A stretch of DNA of 64,000 nucleotides from CAVUMR01 sp963742715 (GCA_963742715.1 CAVUMR010000003.1:310001-374000), one strand, 5' to 3'. Shown: positions 36,703 to 46,166, counted from the stretch's first letter. Notes: generated from the sequence alone by a model not told the origin. Numbers and translations: made by a program.

Positions 36703-39515
36703 CGCTTCTCCCGCCCCGAGTCGGTATGCCGCACCCCACCGGTCAACCCGTCCAGTATCGGGTCGCCCCTGGATTCCACGGCGGCCTCGTCGATCTCCGC
36801 CCACACCAACTTGCCGTCCGGCTGGATGCGGGCACCCCAACGACTGGCGATGGACTGTACGACCAGCAGTCCCCGATGGTTCTCGTCCTGGTCGCTCGCC
36901 GACACCAGCCGCGGCAGCCGCACGTCGTAGTCGGTCACGTCCACGCCGAGCGCCTCACCGAGCCGGTACAGCCGCAGCCGCAGCTTGGTACCGGCGTGCT
37001 GGATCGCGTTGGCCACCAACTCGTCGGCGACCGCGGCGGCCGACCAGGCGAAGCCGGGCATGCCCCAGCGGCTGAGCGTGTCCGCGGTGAAGCGCCTGGC
37101 CACGCCCACCGACCTCGACGTCGGCTCCAACCAGATGCTCGCGCTGCGCGGCGCCCCGGCTCGGGCGGTACGCGCGAACAGCACCGCGGTGTCGTCGTGC
37201 GCGTCGCCGTCGATCAACTGGTCGATCAGCTCGTCCCCGCTGATGGTCGGAGGCTCCGAGTCGACCGCGCCGGCGAGCGTACGGAGCTGGTCGGCCAGCC
37301 GCGCCATCCCGGCCTCGACCGCCCGGCCGTGCCGTTCGATCAGGCCGTCGGTGTAGAGCAGCAGCGCCTCACCGGGCTTGAACGGAAGCTCGCAGGAGGT
37401 GAACGGGACGTCGCCGACGCCGAGCGGCGGACCCAGCCGGTCCTCACAGAACCGCACCTCGCCGTCGGTACCGAGGAGCACCGGCGGCAGGTGCCCGGCG
37501 TTCGCCATGACCAGGGTCTGCTCGATCGGATCGTGTACGGCGTACACACAGGTGGCCATCTGCAGCCCCGGCAACGACTCGACCAGGTCGTCCAGCTGCC
37601 GCATGATCCGGGTCGGCGCCAGGTCCATCGCGGCGTACGCGCGTACCGCCGTGCGCAGCTGGCCCATCACCGCGGCCGCGCGGATGCCCTTGCCCATCAC
37701 GTCACCGACCACGAAAGCGGTACGGCCGGCCGGCAGCGAGATCACGTCGACCCAGTCGCCGCCCACGTGCAGCCCACGGGCGCCGGGAATGTACCGGGAG
37801 GCGAGATCCACTCCCGCGACGGTCGGCAGCTTGGGCAACAGGCTGCGCTGCAGTTCGAGTGCGGCGTCCCGCTCCCGCCGGTACAGGCCCGCGTTGTCCA
37901 GCGCGATCGCCGCGTGTACGGCCACTCCGGCGGCCAGCCGCTCGTGCCGCTCGGTGAACACGTCGGTGTCGGGGTGCCCGAAGAAGAACCCGCCGAGCAC
38001 CTCACCGGACGGGCTGATCACCGGTACCGCCAGATAGCTCACCACCGGGAGGTGCCCGGGCGGCGTCCCGTAGTACGGGTCGTTCTTGCCGTACCGGCGG
38101 TCGAGCCGGATGTCGGCGGACCGCACGATGCCGCTACCGCTGAACGTCGCGTCGAACACCTCGGTGTTGCGCGGCATCGGAAACTTCGAGAACGCCTCGA
38201 GCGGAGCGCCGGACAGCGTGTAGAGCATGTACGACTCGCCGGCGTTGTCGATCACGTTGTAGAAGAACGAGCCGAACGCGGCCCCGGTCAGTCGGGTCGC
38301 CGCGTCGGTGGCGTGCTGTACCAGCCGTTCGAGATCCAGTTCGGCGGACAGCTGGGTGCCCACGTCGTACAGGGTCTCCACCACGGACGCCTGCTCGCGC
38401 AGCCGGCGCTCGGAGCCGATCAGCTCGTCCCGGGTACGGCTGAGGTCGTCGACCGCCTGTTCCAGCCGGAACGCCTGCTCCCCGCAGGTCGCCTCCAGTA
38501 CCTGGACGAGGTCGGTCAGCGCCTCCTCACGGGCCGTTCGGGCGAGCCGGACCGTATCCGGCCTCGCGCCGCCGCCAGTCACCGGCGAAGGGAGCACGGC
38601 CGGCCCCGACGGTGCGGCCGAGCCGCCGTTGGTGGGTCCGGGCATGGCCTCCAGCAGGCCCAACCGGGCGTTCACCGCGACCGCCCGGAACTGCGCGGCC
38701 GCGGCGGCGGGTACCGCCACCCGGCAGAAGATCAGGACGACGAAGAACTCGTTGTCCGGCAGCGCGCCACCGAAGCCGATCACGGACCGGATGCCCCGGT
38801 CGGCCACGAAACCCTGCCCGGGTACCTGCGGGCTGCCGACCGCGTCGGCGACGTGGAAGACCCCGAAGTTGGCCGGCTGGTCGGCCGGCTCCCCGCTGAC
38901 CGCTGCCGGGAGATCGACCCCGAGCGCGTCGAGCAGCGCGGACGCGAGCGGAGCCATCTGTACCGCGTCGACGCTGGGCAGCGGAATCGTCCGGTGCCGC
39001 CGTGCGTTCGCCGGATCCGACCAATCCGGATCCTCTCCGGCGGAGCCGAGCAGGGACAGGCAACGCAGGTCCGGCCGTACCTGCTCGGCGGGCAGGCTCT
39101 GACGCACCTGGTCCCGCGCATCCGCGGCGAGGTGTTCGTACCGGCTGCTGACGTAGAGCCGGACCAGCACGCAGGCCGGGTCACCGGCCGGGTCGGACAG
39201 GGTGTCCCGCAGGTACCGGGTCACGGCGGCGGCTCCGGCCGGCAACGTCGAGGCGGATCGCGCGGCCTCCCGCACGCCGGCCCCGCAGGCGACCGTGTCG
39301 GACAGCGAGAACGAGGCGATGTCGAACGTACGCGGACCGGTCGGTCGAGGCGCCCCCGCCGTTTCGCCGGCCACGCTGAACCCCGCCGCGGCGGTGCCCG
39401 CCGCACCAGCTGTGTCGTCCATCGCGGGGGTGTCGTCCATCGCGGGGGTGTCGTCCATCGCGGGGGTGTCGTCCATCGCGGGGGTATGGACGACACCCGG
39501 ATCCCCGACCGACAT
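36699..39515 (-). CDS. GAF-SpoIIE phosphatase-HATPase signalling protein
   Basis: A 938-aa partner-switching regulator. An uncharacterised N-terminal sensor-like region (about 60-330) is followed by a GAF domain (~380-545, LYDVGTQLSAELDLERLV). Next is a PP2C/SpoIIE phosphatase (~555-775) with metal-binding GGDWVDV, VGDVMGKG and DAHDDTAV. An RsbW-type HATPase (~785-920, ADELVANAIQHAGT) closes the protein. It probably dephosphorylates the coupled STAS protein in response to a bound signal. The open frame runs far upstream of any plausible start; ATG 39515 is chosen. The first residues include four copies of PAMDDT from an 18-bp repeat, and each in-frame ATG there is an alternative start. Confidence 0.85.
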   Translation of the reverse strand: MSVGDPGVVHTPAMDDTPAMDDTPAMDDTPAMDDTAGAAGTAAAGFSVAGETAGAPRPTGPRTFDIASFSLSDTVACGAGVREAARSASTLPAGAAAVTRYLRDTLSDPAGDPACVLVRLYVSSRYEHLAADARDQVRQSLPAEQVRPDLRCLSLLGSAGEDPDWSDPANARRHRTIPLPSVDAVQMAPLASALLDALGVDLPAAVSGEPADQPANFGVFHVADAVGSPQVPGQGFVADRGIRSVIGFGGALPDNEFFVVLIFCRVAVPAAAAAQFRAVAVNARLGLLEAMPGPTNGGSAAPSGPAVLPSPVTGGGARPDTVRLARTAREEALTDLVQVLEATCGEQAFRLEQAVDDLSRTRDELIGSERRLREQASVVETLYDVGTQLSAELDLERLVQHATDAATRLTGAAFGSFFYNVIDNAGESYMLYTLSGAPLEAFSKFPMPRNTEVFDATFSGSGIVRSADIRLDRRYGKNDPYYGTPPGHLPVVSYLAVPVISPSGEVLGGFFFGHPDTDVFTERHERLAAGVAVHAAIALDNAGLYRRERDAALELQRSLLPKLPTVAGVDLASRYIPGARGLHVGGDWVDVISLPAGRTAFVVGDVMGKGIRAAAVMGQLRTAVRAYAAMDLAPTRIMRQLDDLVESLPGLQMATCVYAVHDPIEQTLVMANAGHLPPVLLGTDGEVRFCEDRLGPPLGVGDVPFTSCELPFKPGEALLLYTDGLIERHGRAVEAGMARLADQLRTLAGAVDSEPPTISGDELIDQLIDGDAHDDTAVLFARTARAGAPRSASIWLEPTSRSVGVARRFTADTLSRWGMPGFAWSAAAVADELVANAIQHAGTKLRLRLYRLGEALGVDVTDYDVRLPRLVSASDQDENHRGLLVVQSIASRWGARIQPDGKLVWAEIDEAAVESRGDPILDGLTGGVRHTDSGREKR
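39414..39498. repeat. 18-bp tandem repeat with inverted copy at the start of the SpoIIE gene
   Basis: Four perfect 18-bp units (39414-39485) encode PAMDDT on the minus strand. A 13-bp inverted copy of part of the unit (39464-39476 against 39486-39498, 9-nt loop) forms a hairpin close to the start codon. Confidence 0.85.
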
Positions 39516-39848
39516 CGGGCACGCCACCCTTCCCGGCAATGTGGCGCCCGGGCGGCAGTCCCAGCCCCGAGGGAGGGTGGTCCACCGCCACGCCACGGGA
39601 GCCGTGTGCCGGCTCGCGCACCCCGACCCCGAGGAGCGGGCCGGTAGTCGCACACTAACTGATGGAAAGCCACACGGGGATGGCTGAATCGGCGCCGGAC
39701 CGCCTGCGCCACGACCCTCGACCCGGCACCAGTTGTCCCCTTCTGTGGGGTTCCCTCCCGGGTTCTGACCTGCCCGGATCCGATCTAAAGCGGTCGTGTC
39801 CGCACAGATCGCTTCGTAGCATCGCCCCAGGCGACCCGGGAGAGGCCC
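39516..39848. other. Divergent gap between the SpoIIE gene and valS
   Basis: This 333-bp region carries no credible ORF. On the valS side an interrupted stem-loop lies at 39781-39811 (CGATCT ... AGATCG enclosing GCGG/CCGC), and the AT-rich TCTAAAG lies at its left arm. No T-box specifier or AGGGTGGNACCGCG-type antiterminator could be built. Confidence 0.5.
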
Positions 39849-42615
39849 ATGACCGAACTGGCGCGGCCGCGCGCCGCCCGCCTGCCCGACCGCCCGTCGC
39901 TCGACGGGCTCGAGGACAAGTGGGCGCGCCGCTGGCAGCAGGACGACACGTACGCCTTCGACCGGACCCGGAGCCGGTCGGAGGTATACGCGATCGACAC
40001 CCCGCCGCTGACCGCGTCCGGTTCGCTGCACATCGGGCACGTCTTCTCGTACACCCACACCGATCTGGTCGCCCGGTACCACCGGATGCGCGGCAAAGCG
40101 GTGTTCTACCCGATGGGTTGGGACGACAACGGGCTGCCGACCGAGCGCCGGGTACAGAACTACTTCGGGGTGCGGTGCGACCCGACCCTGCACTACCTGC
40201 CCGACTACGAGCCGCCGCGCAGCGGGGGCGGCGGGCGCAGGGGAGAGGACATCCCGGTGTCCCGGCGCAACTTCATCGAGCTGTGTGAACGGCTGTCCGC
40301 GCAGGACGAGCAGGCGTACGAGCAGGTGTGGCGCCGGATCGGGCTGTCCGCCGACTGGTCCCACTCGTACACCACGATCGGGGTCGAGTCGCGCCGGGCG
40401 AGCCAGCGCGCGTTCCTGCGGAACCTGGCCCGGGGCGAGTTGTACGCCGCGGACGGGCCGTCGATCTGGGACACCTCGTTCGGTACCGCCATCGCCCAAG
40501 CCGAGCTGGTCGACCGTGACCTGCCCGGGGCGTACCACCGGCTGGCCTTTCACCGGGTCACGGCGGGTGAGGACCCCACCGACCCGGAGCACGACGGACC
40601 GACCGGTGAGCCGGTGTACGTGGACACCACCCGGCCGGAGCTGCTGCCAGCCTGCGTGGCGCTGGTCTGCCATCCGGACGACGGGCGGTACGCCGACCTG
40701 GTCGGTGAGCGGGTGCGTACGCCGCTGTTCGGCGTCGAGGTGCCGGTGTACCCGCATCCGCTCGCCGATCCGGACAAGGGCACCGGAATCGCGATGGTGT
40801 GCACGTTCGGCGACCTCACCGACGTGATCTGGTGGCGCGAGCTGAAGTTGCCGACCCGCGGCGTGGTCGGCCGGTCCGGCCGCCTGCTGCCGGAACCGCC
40901 GCCGGAGCTGGCCTCCCCACAAGCCGGTTTTCGCGTACGCCCGGCTGGGCGGCCGCAGCGTCGTCGAGGCCCGCGAGGAGATCGTCACGATGCTGCGGGA
41001 GTCCGGTGAGCTCGCCGGCGACCCGCGCCCGGTGACCCATCCGGTGAAGTTCTACGAGTACGGCGACACGCCACTGGAGATCATCAGCACCCGCCAGTGG
41101 TACCTGCGCAACGGCGGCCGCGACGACGACCGGCGGGCCGAGGTGCTGGCCCGCGGCCGCGAGCTGCACTGGGTGCCGGGCCACATGCGCCGGCGGTACG
41201 AGCACTGGGTCGAGGGGCTCACCAGCGACTGGCTGATCAGCCGGCAGCGGTACTTCGGCGTGCCGATCCCGGTGTGGTACCCGCTGGACGACGACGGCGA
41301 GCCGCGCTTCGACCGGCCGCTGCTACCGGCCGAGAGCCGGCTGCCGGTCGACCCGTCCGCCGACGTGCCGGAGGGGTACGCCGAGTTCCAGCGCGGCCAC
41401 CCCGGCGGCTTCGTCGCCGACCCGGACGTGATGGACACCTGGGCGACCTCGTCGCTCACCCCGTTGATCGCCGGCGGTTGGGAGCGCGATCCGGACCTGT
41501 TCGGCCGGGTGTTCCCGATGGACCTGCGACCGCAGGCACACGAGATCATCCGTACCTGGCTGTTCTCCACGATCGTGCGCAGCCACCTGGAGTTCGGCGT
41601 GCTGCCGTGGCGGGACGCGGTGATCTCCGGCTGGATCCTCGACCCGGACCGGAAGAAGATGTCCAAGTCCCGGGGGAACGTGGTCACCCCGATGGACGTG
41701 CTGGACCAGTACGGCTCGGACGCGGTGCGGTACTGGGCCGCCACCGGCCGGCCGGGCGCGGACCTGGCCTTCGACCCCAACCAGGTGCGGATCGGCCGGC
41801 GGCTCGCGACGAAACTGCTGAACGCCGCGAAGTTCGTCCTGGGCCTGACCGAGCAGCCGATCAGCGACGACGGCACCGCCGCGGCCGGGGACACCGGTGT
41901 CGCGGCCGACGGCCGGAGCAGGTCCGCGGCCGGTCCGCGGAGTGTTGCCGCGGCCGGTTCCCGGAGTGTGGCCGCGGCCGGTTCCCGGAGTGTTGCCGCG
42001 GCCGGTTCCCGGAGTGTGGCCGCGGCCGACGTGACCGCGCCGCTCGACCTGGCCATGCTCGCCGAACTGTCCACTGTGCTCACCGACGCCACCGCCGCGT
42101 TCGAGGCGTACGACCACACCGGCGCGCTGGACGCCACCGAACGATTCTTCTGGACGTTCTGCGACGACTACCTGGAACTGGTGAAGGAGCGCGCGTACGG
42201 TACCCGCGGGCTGGACGGAGCCGCTTCGGCGCGGGCCGCGCTCACCCTCGCCCTGTCCGTCCAGTTGCGACTGTTCGCGCCGTTCCTGCCGTACGTGACC
42301 GAGGAGATCTGGTCCTGGTGGCGGTACGGCTCGGTGCACCGGGCGCCGTGGCCCGCTCCGGGCGAGCTCGCCCGCGGAGGCGAGCCGGCCGTACTGGCGG
42401 CCGCGAGCGAGGCGATCAGGCAGGTACGACGAGCCAAGTCCGAGCGCAAGCTGTCGATGCGTGCGGAGATTCCGCTGGCCGAGGTGCTCGCGCCGGAGGA
42501 GGACGCCGAGCGGGTGGCTGCCGTGGTGGACGACCTGCGCGCGGCCGGCCGGATCATCCGGCTGGACATCAGGCCCGGTACGGCACCGGAGCTGATCGTC
42601 GCCTGCGCGTTCTAG
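39849..42615 (+). pseudogene. valS: Valine--tRNA ligase (ValRS), frameshifted once in this sequence
   Basis: Class Ia synthetase charging tRNA-Val. The first part (39849 to ~40930) has SGSLHIGHVFSYTHTD and GWDDNGLPTERRVQNYFG. The frame then shifts at the T4 run 40928-40931, and the second part continues FAYARLGGRSVVEAREEI through KKMSKSRGNVV (about residue 603) to the anticodon-binding domain. Removing one T restores a 921-aa enzyme. Because ValRS is essential, an indel error is the most likely cause unless another copy exists. A linker of five 24-bp repeats (41902-42021, AAAGSRSV) separates the catalytic and anticodon domains, which is unusual. The start has a GGGAGAGG site. Confidence 0.92.
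41902..42021. repeat. 24-bp in-frame tandem repeat in valS
   Basis: Four close units (41926-42021) follow one degenerate unit (41902-41925); units 2 and 4 are identical. They encode repeated AAAGSRSV in a linker that is short or absent in typical ValRS. Confidence 0.85.
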
Positions 42616-42710
42616 CCTCCGGATCCGGCCGGGTCGCGGCGAGGCCCGCGGCCCGCTGGGAGAACACCGGCGCCGCCACGCGGATCCGGCACGGCGCGGC
42701 CGCACCCGAC

Positions 42711-42740
42711 GCGGTCAGGCTCAGCGCGGTCAGGCTCAGC
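42711..42740. repeat. 15-bp duplication between valS and the Gly/Asp-tailed gene
   Basis: GCGGTCAGGCTCAGC occurs twice in direct tandem in the 160-bp convergent gap, 36 bp beyond the stop of the minus-strand gene. On that strand each copy contains TGA. Confidence 0.7.
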
Positions 42741-42775
42741 GCGGCCGGGCCCGGCTCGGTCGAGCCGCGCAGGGG

Positions 42776-43627
42776 CTAGAAGCCTCCGAAGTCCCCGCCG
42801 CCGAAGTCGCCCCCGCCGAAATCACCGCCGCCGAAGTCGAAGCCGCTGCTGTCGCCACCGAAGTCGCCGCCGTAGTCCCCACCGTCGCCGCCATAGTCCC
42901 CGCCATCACCGCCGCTGTCCCCACCGTCTCCCCCGTCACCGCCGCCGTCGCCACCGTCGTGGTCGTCGGCGTACTCGACGCCGTCGGCGAAGCCGGAGTC
43001 GTACCCGCCGGCGCCGAAGGCGGGACTGAACAACGCGTCGAACAGCAGCACGCTGCCGACCCCCCAGGCGCCGGCCACCAGCGCGGTCTTCCACCAGGGC
43101 TCGCTGTACCAACCGCCCGGCACCGGCCGCCCGGCCACCATGCCACCGGGGTAGTAGTACGGCGTCTCGCCGCCCGGGCGAGGGCTCGCCTTGTACGCGT
43201 GGCCCTGCACCTCGACCTCGCGGTCCTTGGTCAGCGTGCCGGCGTTGCGCTGGCCCGGCATCGGCGGCAGCTCCGGACCCGGATCGAGACCCATCGCGGT
43301 ACGAGCCGCGCGTGCGTAGTACAAGCCCTCCAGCGCGGTGTAGCCGGCCAGCTCGAACTGCCGTGCCGTGGTGGAGCGCTCCAGTTGGCTGCCCGCGGCG
43401 TTGTACCGCTCACCGGCGTCCACCAGCGCCTGCTTCACCGCCGCGTCGTCGTTCGGGGCGAGGTTCATCACCTGGCCGCCGAGCCGCTCGTACCACCGCT
43501 GTGCCTCTTCGCGGGCGTCGGCCAGCTGGCGCGCGGCGCGCTGCTGCCGGGAACGCTGCCAGAGCACGCCGCCACCGGCCACGCCGCCGACGAGGACGAC
43601 AAGGAGAACGAGGCTTACCGGGTCCAT
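42776..43627 (-). CDS. Membrane-anchored protein with Gly/Asp-rich tail, unknown function
   Basis: A 283-aa protein: one N-terminal helix (VSLVLLVVLVGGVAGGGVLW), then a helical region rich in Arg/Ala/Glu (about 25-110). A proline/glycine linker, a second hydrophobic patch (TALVAGAWGVGSVLLFDALF) and ~75 residues made almost only of Gly, Asp, Ser and Phe follow, ending in repeats of GGGDFGGGDF. The acidic tail could bind calcium or lie disordered. Start ATG 43627 (MDPVSLVLL) is favoured over a longer frame. No function is recognised. It is convergent with valS and divergent from rmuC. Confidence 0.75.
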   Translation of the reverse strand: MDPVSLVLLVVLVGGVAGGGVLWQRSRQQRAARQLADAREEAQRWYERLGGQVMNLAPNDDAAVKQALVDAGERYNAAGSQLERSTTARQFELAGYTALEGLYYARAARTAMGLDPGPELPPMPGQRNAGTLTKDREVEVQGHAYKASPRPGGETPYYYPGGMVAGRPVPGGWYSEPWWKTALVAGAWGVGSVLLFDALFSPAFGAGGYDSGFADGVEYADDHDGGDGGGDGGDGGDSGGDGGDYGGDGGDYGGDFGGDSSGFDFGGGDFGGGDFGGGDFGGF

Positions 43628-43758
43628 ACGGGAAACGGTACCCGGTAACCGGCATCCACCGGTGGCCACCCGAGCGGCCCCGTTCCGCGGGGACACGACG
43701 GCGGCCGGCGCGGCGGGGCAACGTGATTTCGTCGTACCGGCCATGCATTCTCGGCGAT

Positions 43759-44991
43759 ATGGATCTCCTAGCCGTGCTGCTCGTCGCCGTGATCTGCCTG
43801 TCCGCCGGAGCGGTGATCGGCTGGCTGGCAGCGCGCGGCCGGTCGGCGGCGGACGTGGCCGGGTTGTCCGCCCGGCTGCAGGCGATGCGGGAAGGCGAGC
43901 AACGGCTGGAGCAGTCGCTGCGGGTGCTGTCCCATGACGCCGCCCGGGAGCAGAGCGGAGCGGTCGCGCACCTGGTCGAGCCGCTCAAGGAGAGCCTGTC
44001 GCGGTACGAAGCTCAGCTCGCCGAGCTGGAGCGCAGCCGGATCGGGGCGTATGCCGAGCTGCGCGCCCAGGTGCGCGAGTCGCAGGCGGTCTCGGACCGG
44101 CTGCGCACCGAGACCAGCCAACTGGTGGCCGCGTTGCGCGCCCCGCAGGTGCGCGGCCGCTGGGGCGAGCACCAGCTCCGCCGCATCATCGAGGCGGCCG
44201 GCATGCTCGAACACTGCGACTTCGACGAGCAGGTGACCAGCTCCACCGACACCGCTGTGGTACGGCCGGATCTGCTGGTCCGGCTGGCCGGTGGCCGGCA
44301 CGTCGTGGTCGACGCGAAGGTGCCCTTCAACGCGTACCTGGAGGCGATGGAGGCGCGGGACGAGCGGACCCGACTCGCGCACCTGGACGCGCACGCCAAG
44401 CACCTGCGCGCACACGTCGACCAGCTGGGCCACAAAAGATACTGGGAGGCGTTCAGCTTCACGCCGGAGTTCGTGGTCCTGTTCGTGCCGGCCGATCCGT
44501 TCCTCGACGTCGCGCTGCAGCGCGATGCCTCCCTGCTCGAGTACGCCTTCGCCCGCAACGTCGTACTCGCCACCCCGGCCACGCTGGTGGCGATGCTCCG
44601 CACGGTCGCGTACACCTGGCGACAGGAGGCGCTCGCGCGCAATGCCGCCGAGGTACACACGCTGGGCCGGGAGCTGTACGGCCGGCTCGCCACCATGGGC
44701 TCCCACCTGGCGAAGGTGGGCGGTTCACTGCAGGGCGCGGTCCACTCGTACAACAAGGCGATCGGCTCGATGGAGAGCCGGGTGCTGGTGACCGCCCGCA
44801 AGTTCGCCGACCTCGGGATCGCCGGAAGCGTCTCCTCGGCGGAGGAGCTGGCGACCCCGCCGCAGGTCGAGATCGTGCCGCGGCAACTGCAGGCGCCGGA
44901 GCTGGTGGCCAGCGAGCAGTCCGCGCTGGTCGCGTTCGAGGATCGACCGACGACGTTCGACGCGGATTCCCGGCGCGCGGCGGGGCACTAA
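43759..44991 (+). CDS. rmuC: DNA recombination protein RmuC family
   Basis: A 410-aa RmuC homolog, predicted nuclease-like factor limiting recombination at inverted repeats. The N-terminal helix (LLAVLLVAVICLSAGAVIGWL) is followed by a coiled-coil (about 35-115). The conserved core shows RGRWGEHQLRRIIEAAGM, then HVVVDAKVPFNAYLEAM and LVAMLRTVAYTWRQE. ATG 43759 begins at the membrane helix. The last codons and TAA lie inside the first unit of a 24-bp tandem repeat. The link to inverted repeats comes from the family; this window is itself repeat-rich. Confidence 0.92.
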   Translation: MDLLAVLLVAVICLSAGAVIGWLAARGRSAADVAGLSARLQAMREGEQRLEQSLRVLSHDAAREQSGAVAHLVEPLKESLSRYEAQLAELERSRIGAYAELRAQVRESQAVSDRLRTETSQLVAALRAPQVRGRWGEHQLRRIIEAAGMLEHCDFDEQVTSSTDTAVVRPDLLVRLAGGRHVVVDAKVPFNAYLEAMEARDERTRLAHLDAHAKHLRAHVDQLGHKRYWEAFSFTPEFVVLFVPADPFLDVALQRDASLLEYAFARNVVLATPATLVAMLRTVAYTWRQEALARNAAEVHTLGRELYGRLATMGSHLAKVGGSLQGAVHSYNKAIGSMESRVLVTARKFADLGIAGSVSSAEELATPPQVEIVPRQLQAPELVASEQSALVAFEDRPTTFDADSRRAAGH

Positions 44992-45066
44992 GGACGGCGC
45001 GCGGCGGGGCACTAAGGACGGCGCGCGGCGGGGCACTAAGGGCGGCGCGCGGCCGGACACTAAGGA
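44971..45066. repeat. 24-bp tandem repeat spanning the rmuC stop
   Basis: Four units (44971-44994, 44995-45018, 45019-45042, 45043-45066) each carry GGCACTAAGG or a close variant, so the rmuC TAA is copied three further times. The first two units are identical, and divergence increases downstream. Confidence 0.9.
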
Positions 45067-45117
45067 CCACGCGCGTCGGTCACTGGGGCGCGCGGCCGGG
45101 CGGGCTGGCCGCCGGCG

Positions 45118-46101
45118 CTACTCCCCGGCGGCGCTCTGGCGCTTGGCCGCGGCGCGCATGTCGCGCTTGAGCTCCTGCGGCAGCGAGAAGATCAGCCGCT
45201 CCTGGGCGGTGGTGATCTCCTCGACCGTGTCGTACCCGCGCGCGGCCAGGTACTCGAGCACCTCGCTGACCAGGTCCTCCGGTACGGACGCGCCAGAGGT
45301 GAGGCCGACCGTGGTAGCACCGGTGAGCCACTCGTCGTCGATCTCGTCGGCATAGTCGACCAGATACGCCGCGCGCGCCCCGGCGTCGACCGCGACCTCG
45401 CGCAGCCGCTGCGAGTTGGACGAGTTCTGCGAGCCGACCACGATCACCACGTCACACTCGCGGGCGATCTCCTTGACCGACTCCTGCCGGTTGGAGGTGG
45501 CGTAGCAGATGTCGTCGCTCGGGGGCGACTCCAGCGCCGGGAACTGCTCCGACAGCCGGCCGACGGTCTGCATGGTCTCGTCCACCGACAGCGTGGTCTG
45601 GGACAGCCAGACGACCCTGCTCGGATCCTTGACCCGCACGTTCGCCACGTCGTCCGGCCCGTCCACCAGGTGGATCCGACCCGGCGCCTCACCCATCGTG
45701 CCGATGACCTCCTCGTGGCCTTCGTGCCCAATCAGCAGGATGTCGTACTGGTCCGCGGCGTACCGCCGGGCCTCCTGGTGCACCTTCGTCACCAACGGGC
45801 AGGTGGCGTCGATCGCCCGCAGGTTGCGCTCCCGGGCCTGGTCGTACACCTCCGGCGCGACGCCGTGCGCGGAGAAGACCACGGTGGCGCCCTCGGGCAC
45901 CTCCGCGTTCTCCTCCACGAAGATCGCGCCCTTGCGCTCGAGGGTGGCGACGACATGCTTGTTGTGCACGATCTGCTTGCGTACATAGATCGGCGCGCCG
46001 TACAGCTCGAGTGCCTTCTCGACCGTTTCGACCGCGCGATCGACCCCCGCGCAGTAACCACGGGGCTTGGCGAGCAGAACGCGTTTCACTGTCTCGGGCA
46101 C
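45118..46101 (-). CDS. ispH: 4-hydroxy-3-methylbut-2-enyl diphosphate reductase IspH
   Basis: Last enzyme of the MEP isoprenoid pathway, an oxygen-sensitive [4Fe-4S] enzyme making IPP and DMAPP. The cluster cysteines are Cys17 (GYCAGV), Cys101 (ATCPLV) and the one in ICYATSNRQ. The acid/His motifs HEGHEEVIGTMGE and VGSQNSSNS are intact. The GTG start at 46101 gives 327 aa. It is divergent from xseA across 65 bp, the arrangement seen in mycobacteria (lytB2 and xseA). Confidence 0.96.
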   Translation of the reverse strand: MPETVKRVLLAKPRGYCAGVDRAVETVEKALELYGAPIYVRKQIVHNKHVVATLERKGAIFVEENAEVPEGATVVFSAHGVAPEVYDQARERNLRAIDATCPLVTKVHQEARRYAADQYDILLIGHEGHEEVIGTMGEAPGRIHLVDGPDDVANVRVKDPSRVVWLSQTTLSVDETMQTVGRLSEQFPALESPPSDDICYATSNRQESVKEIARECDVVIVVGSQNSSNSQRLREVAVDAGARAAYLVDYADEIDDEWLTGATTVGLTSGASVPEDLVSEVLEYLAARGYDTVEEITTAQERLIFSLPQELKRDMRAAAKRQSAAGE

Positions 46102-46166
46102 GCGGCCATGGTACGCGGAGCCGCGGCACACCCTTGGATGTCGGACCTGCTCCGTAAGCTGCCGGT

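Noticed and set aside
39516..39848. T-box riboswitch upstream of valS, prompted by GAGGGAGGGTGGTCCACCG near 39570
   Set aside because: The segment is a simple GGTGG/CCACC palindrome far from the gene. No specifier loop with a Val codon or antiterminator bulge complementary to tRNA could be found.
39516..40988. N-terminal extension of the SpoIIE protein to 1429 residues
   Set aside because: The frame is open only because it is antisense to valS. The translation there is low-complexity Arg/Val/Gly with no domain, and valS is clearly the coding strand.
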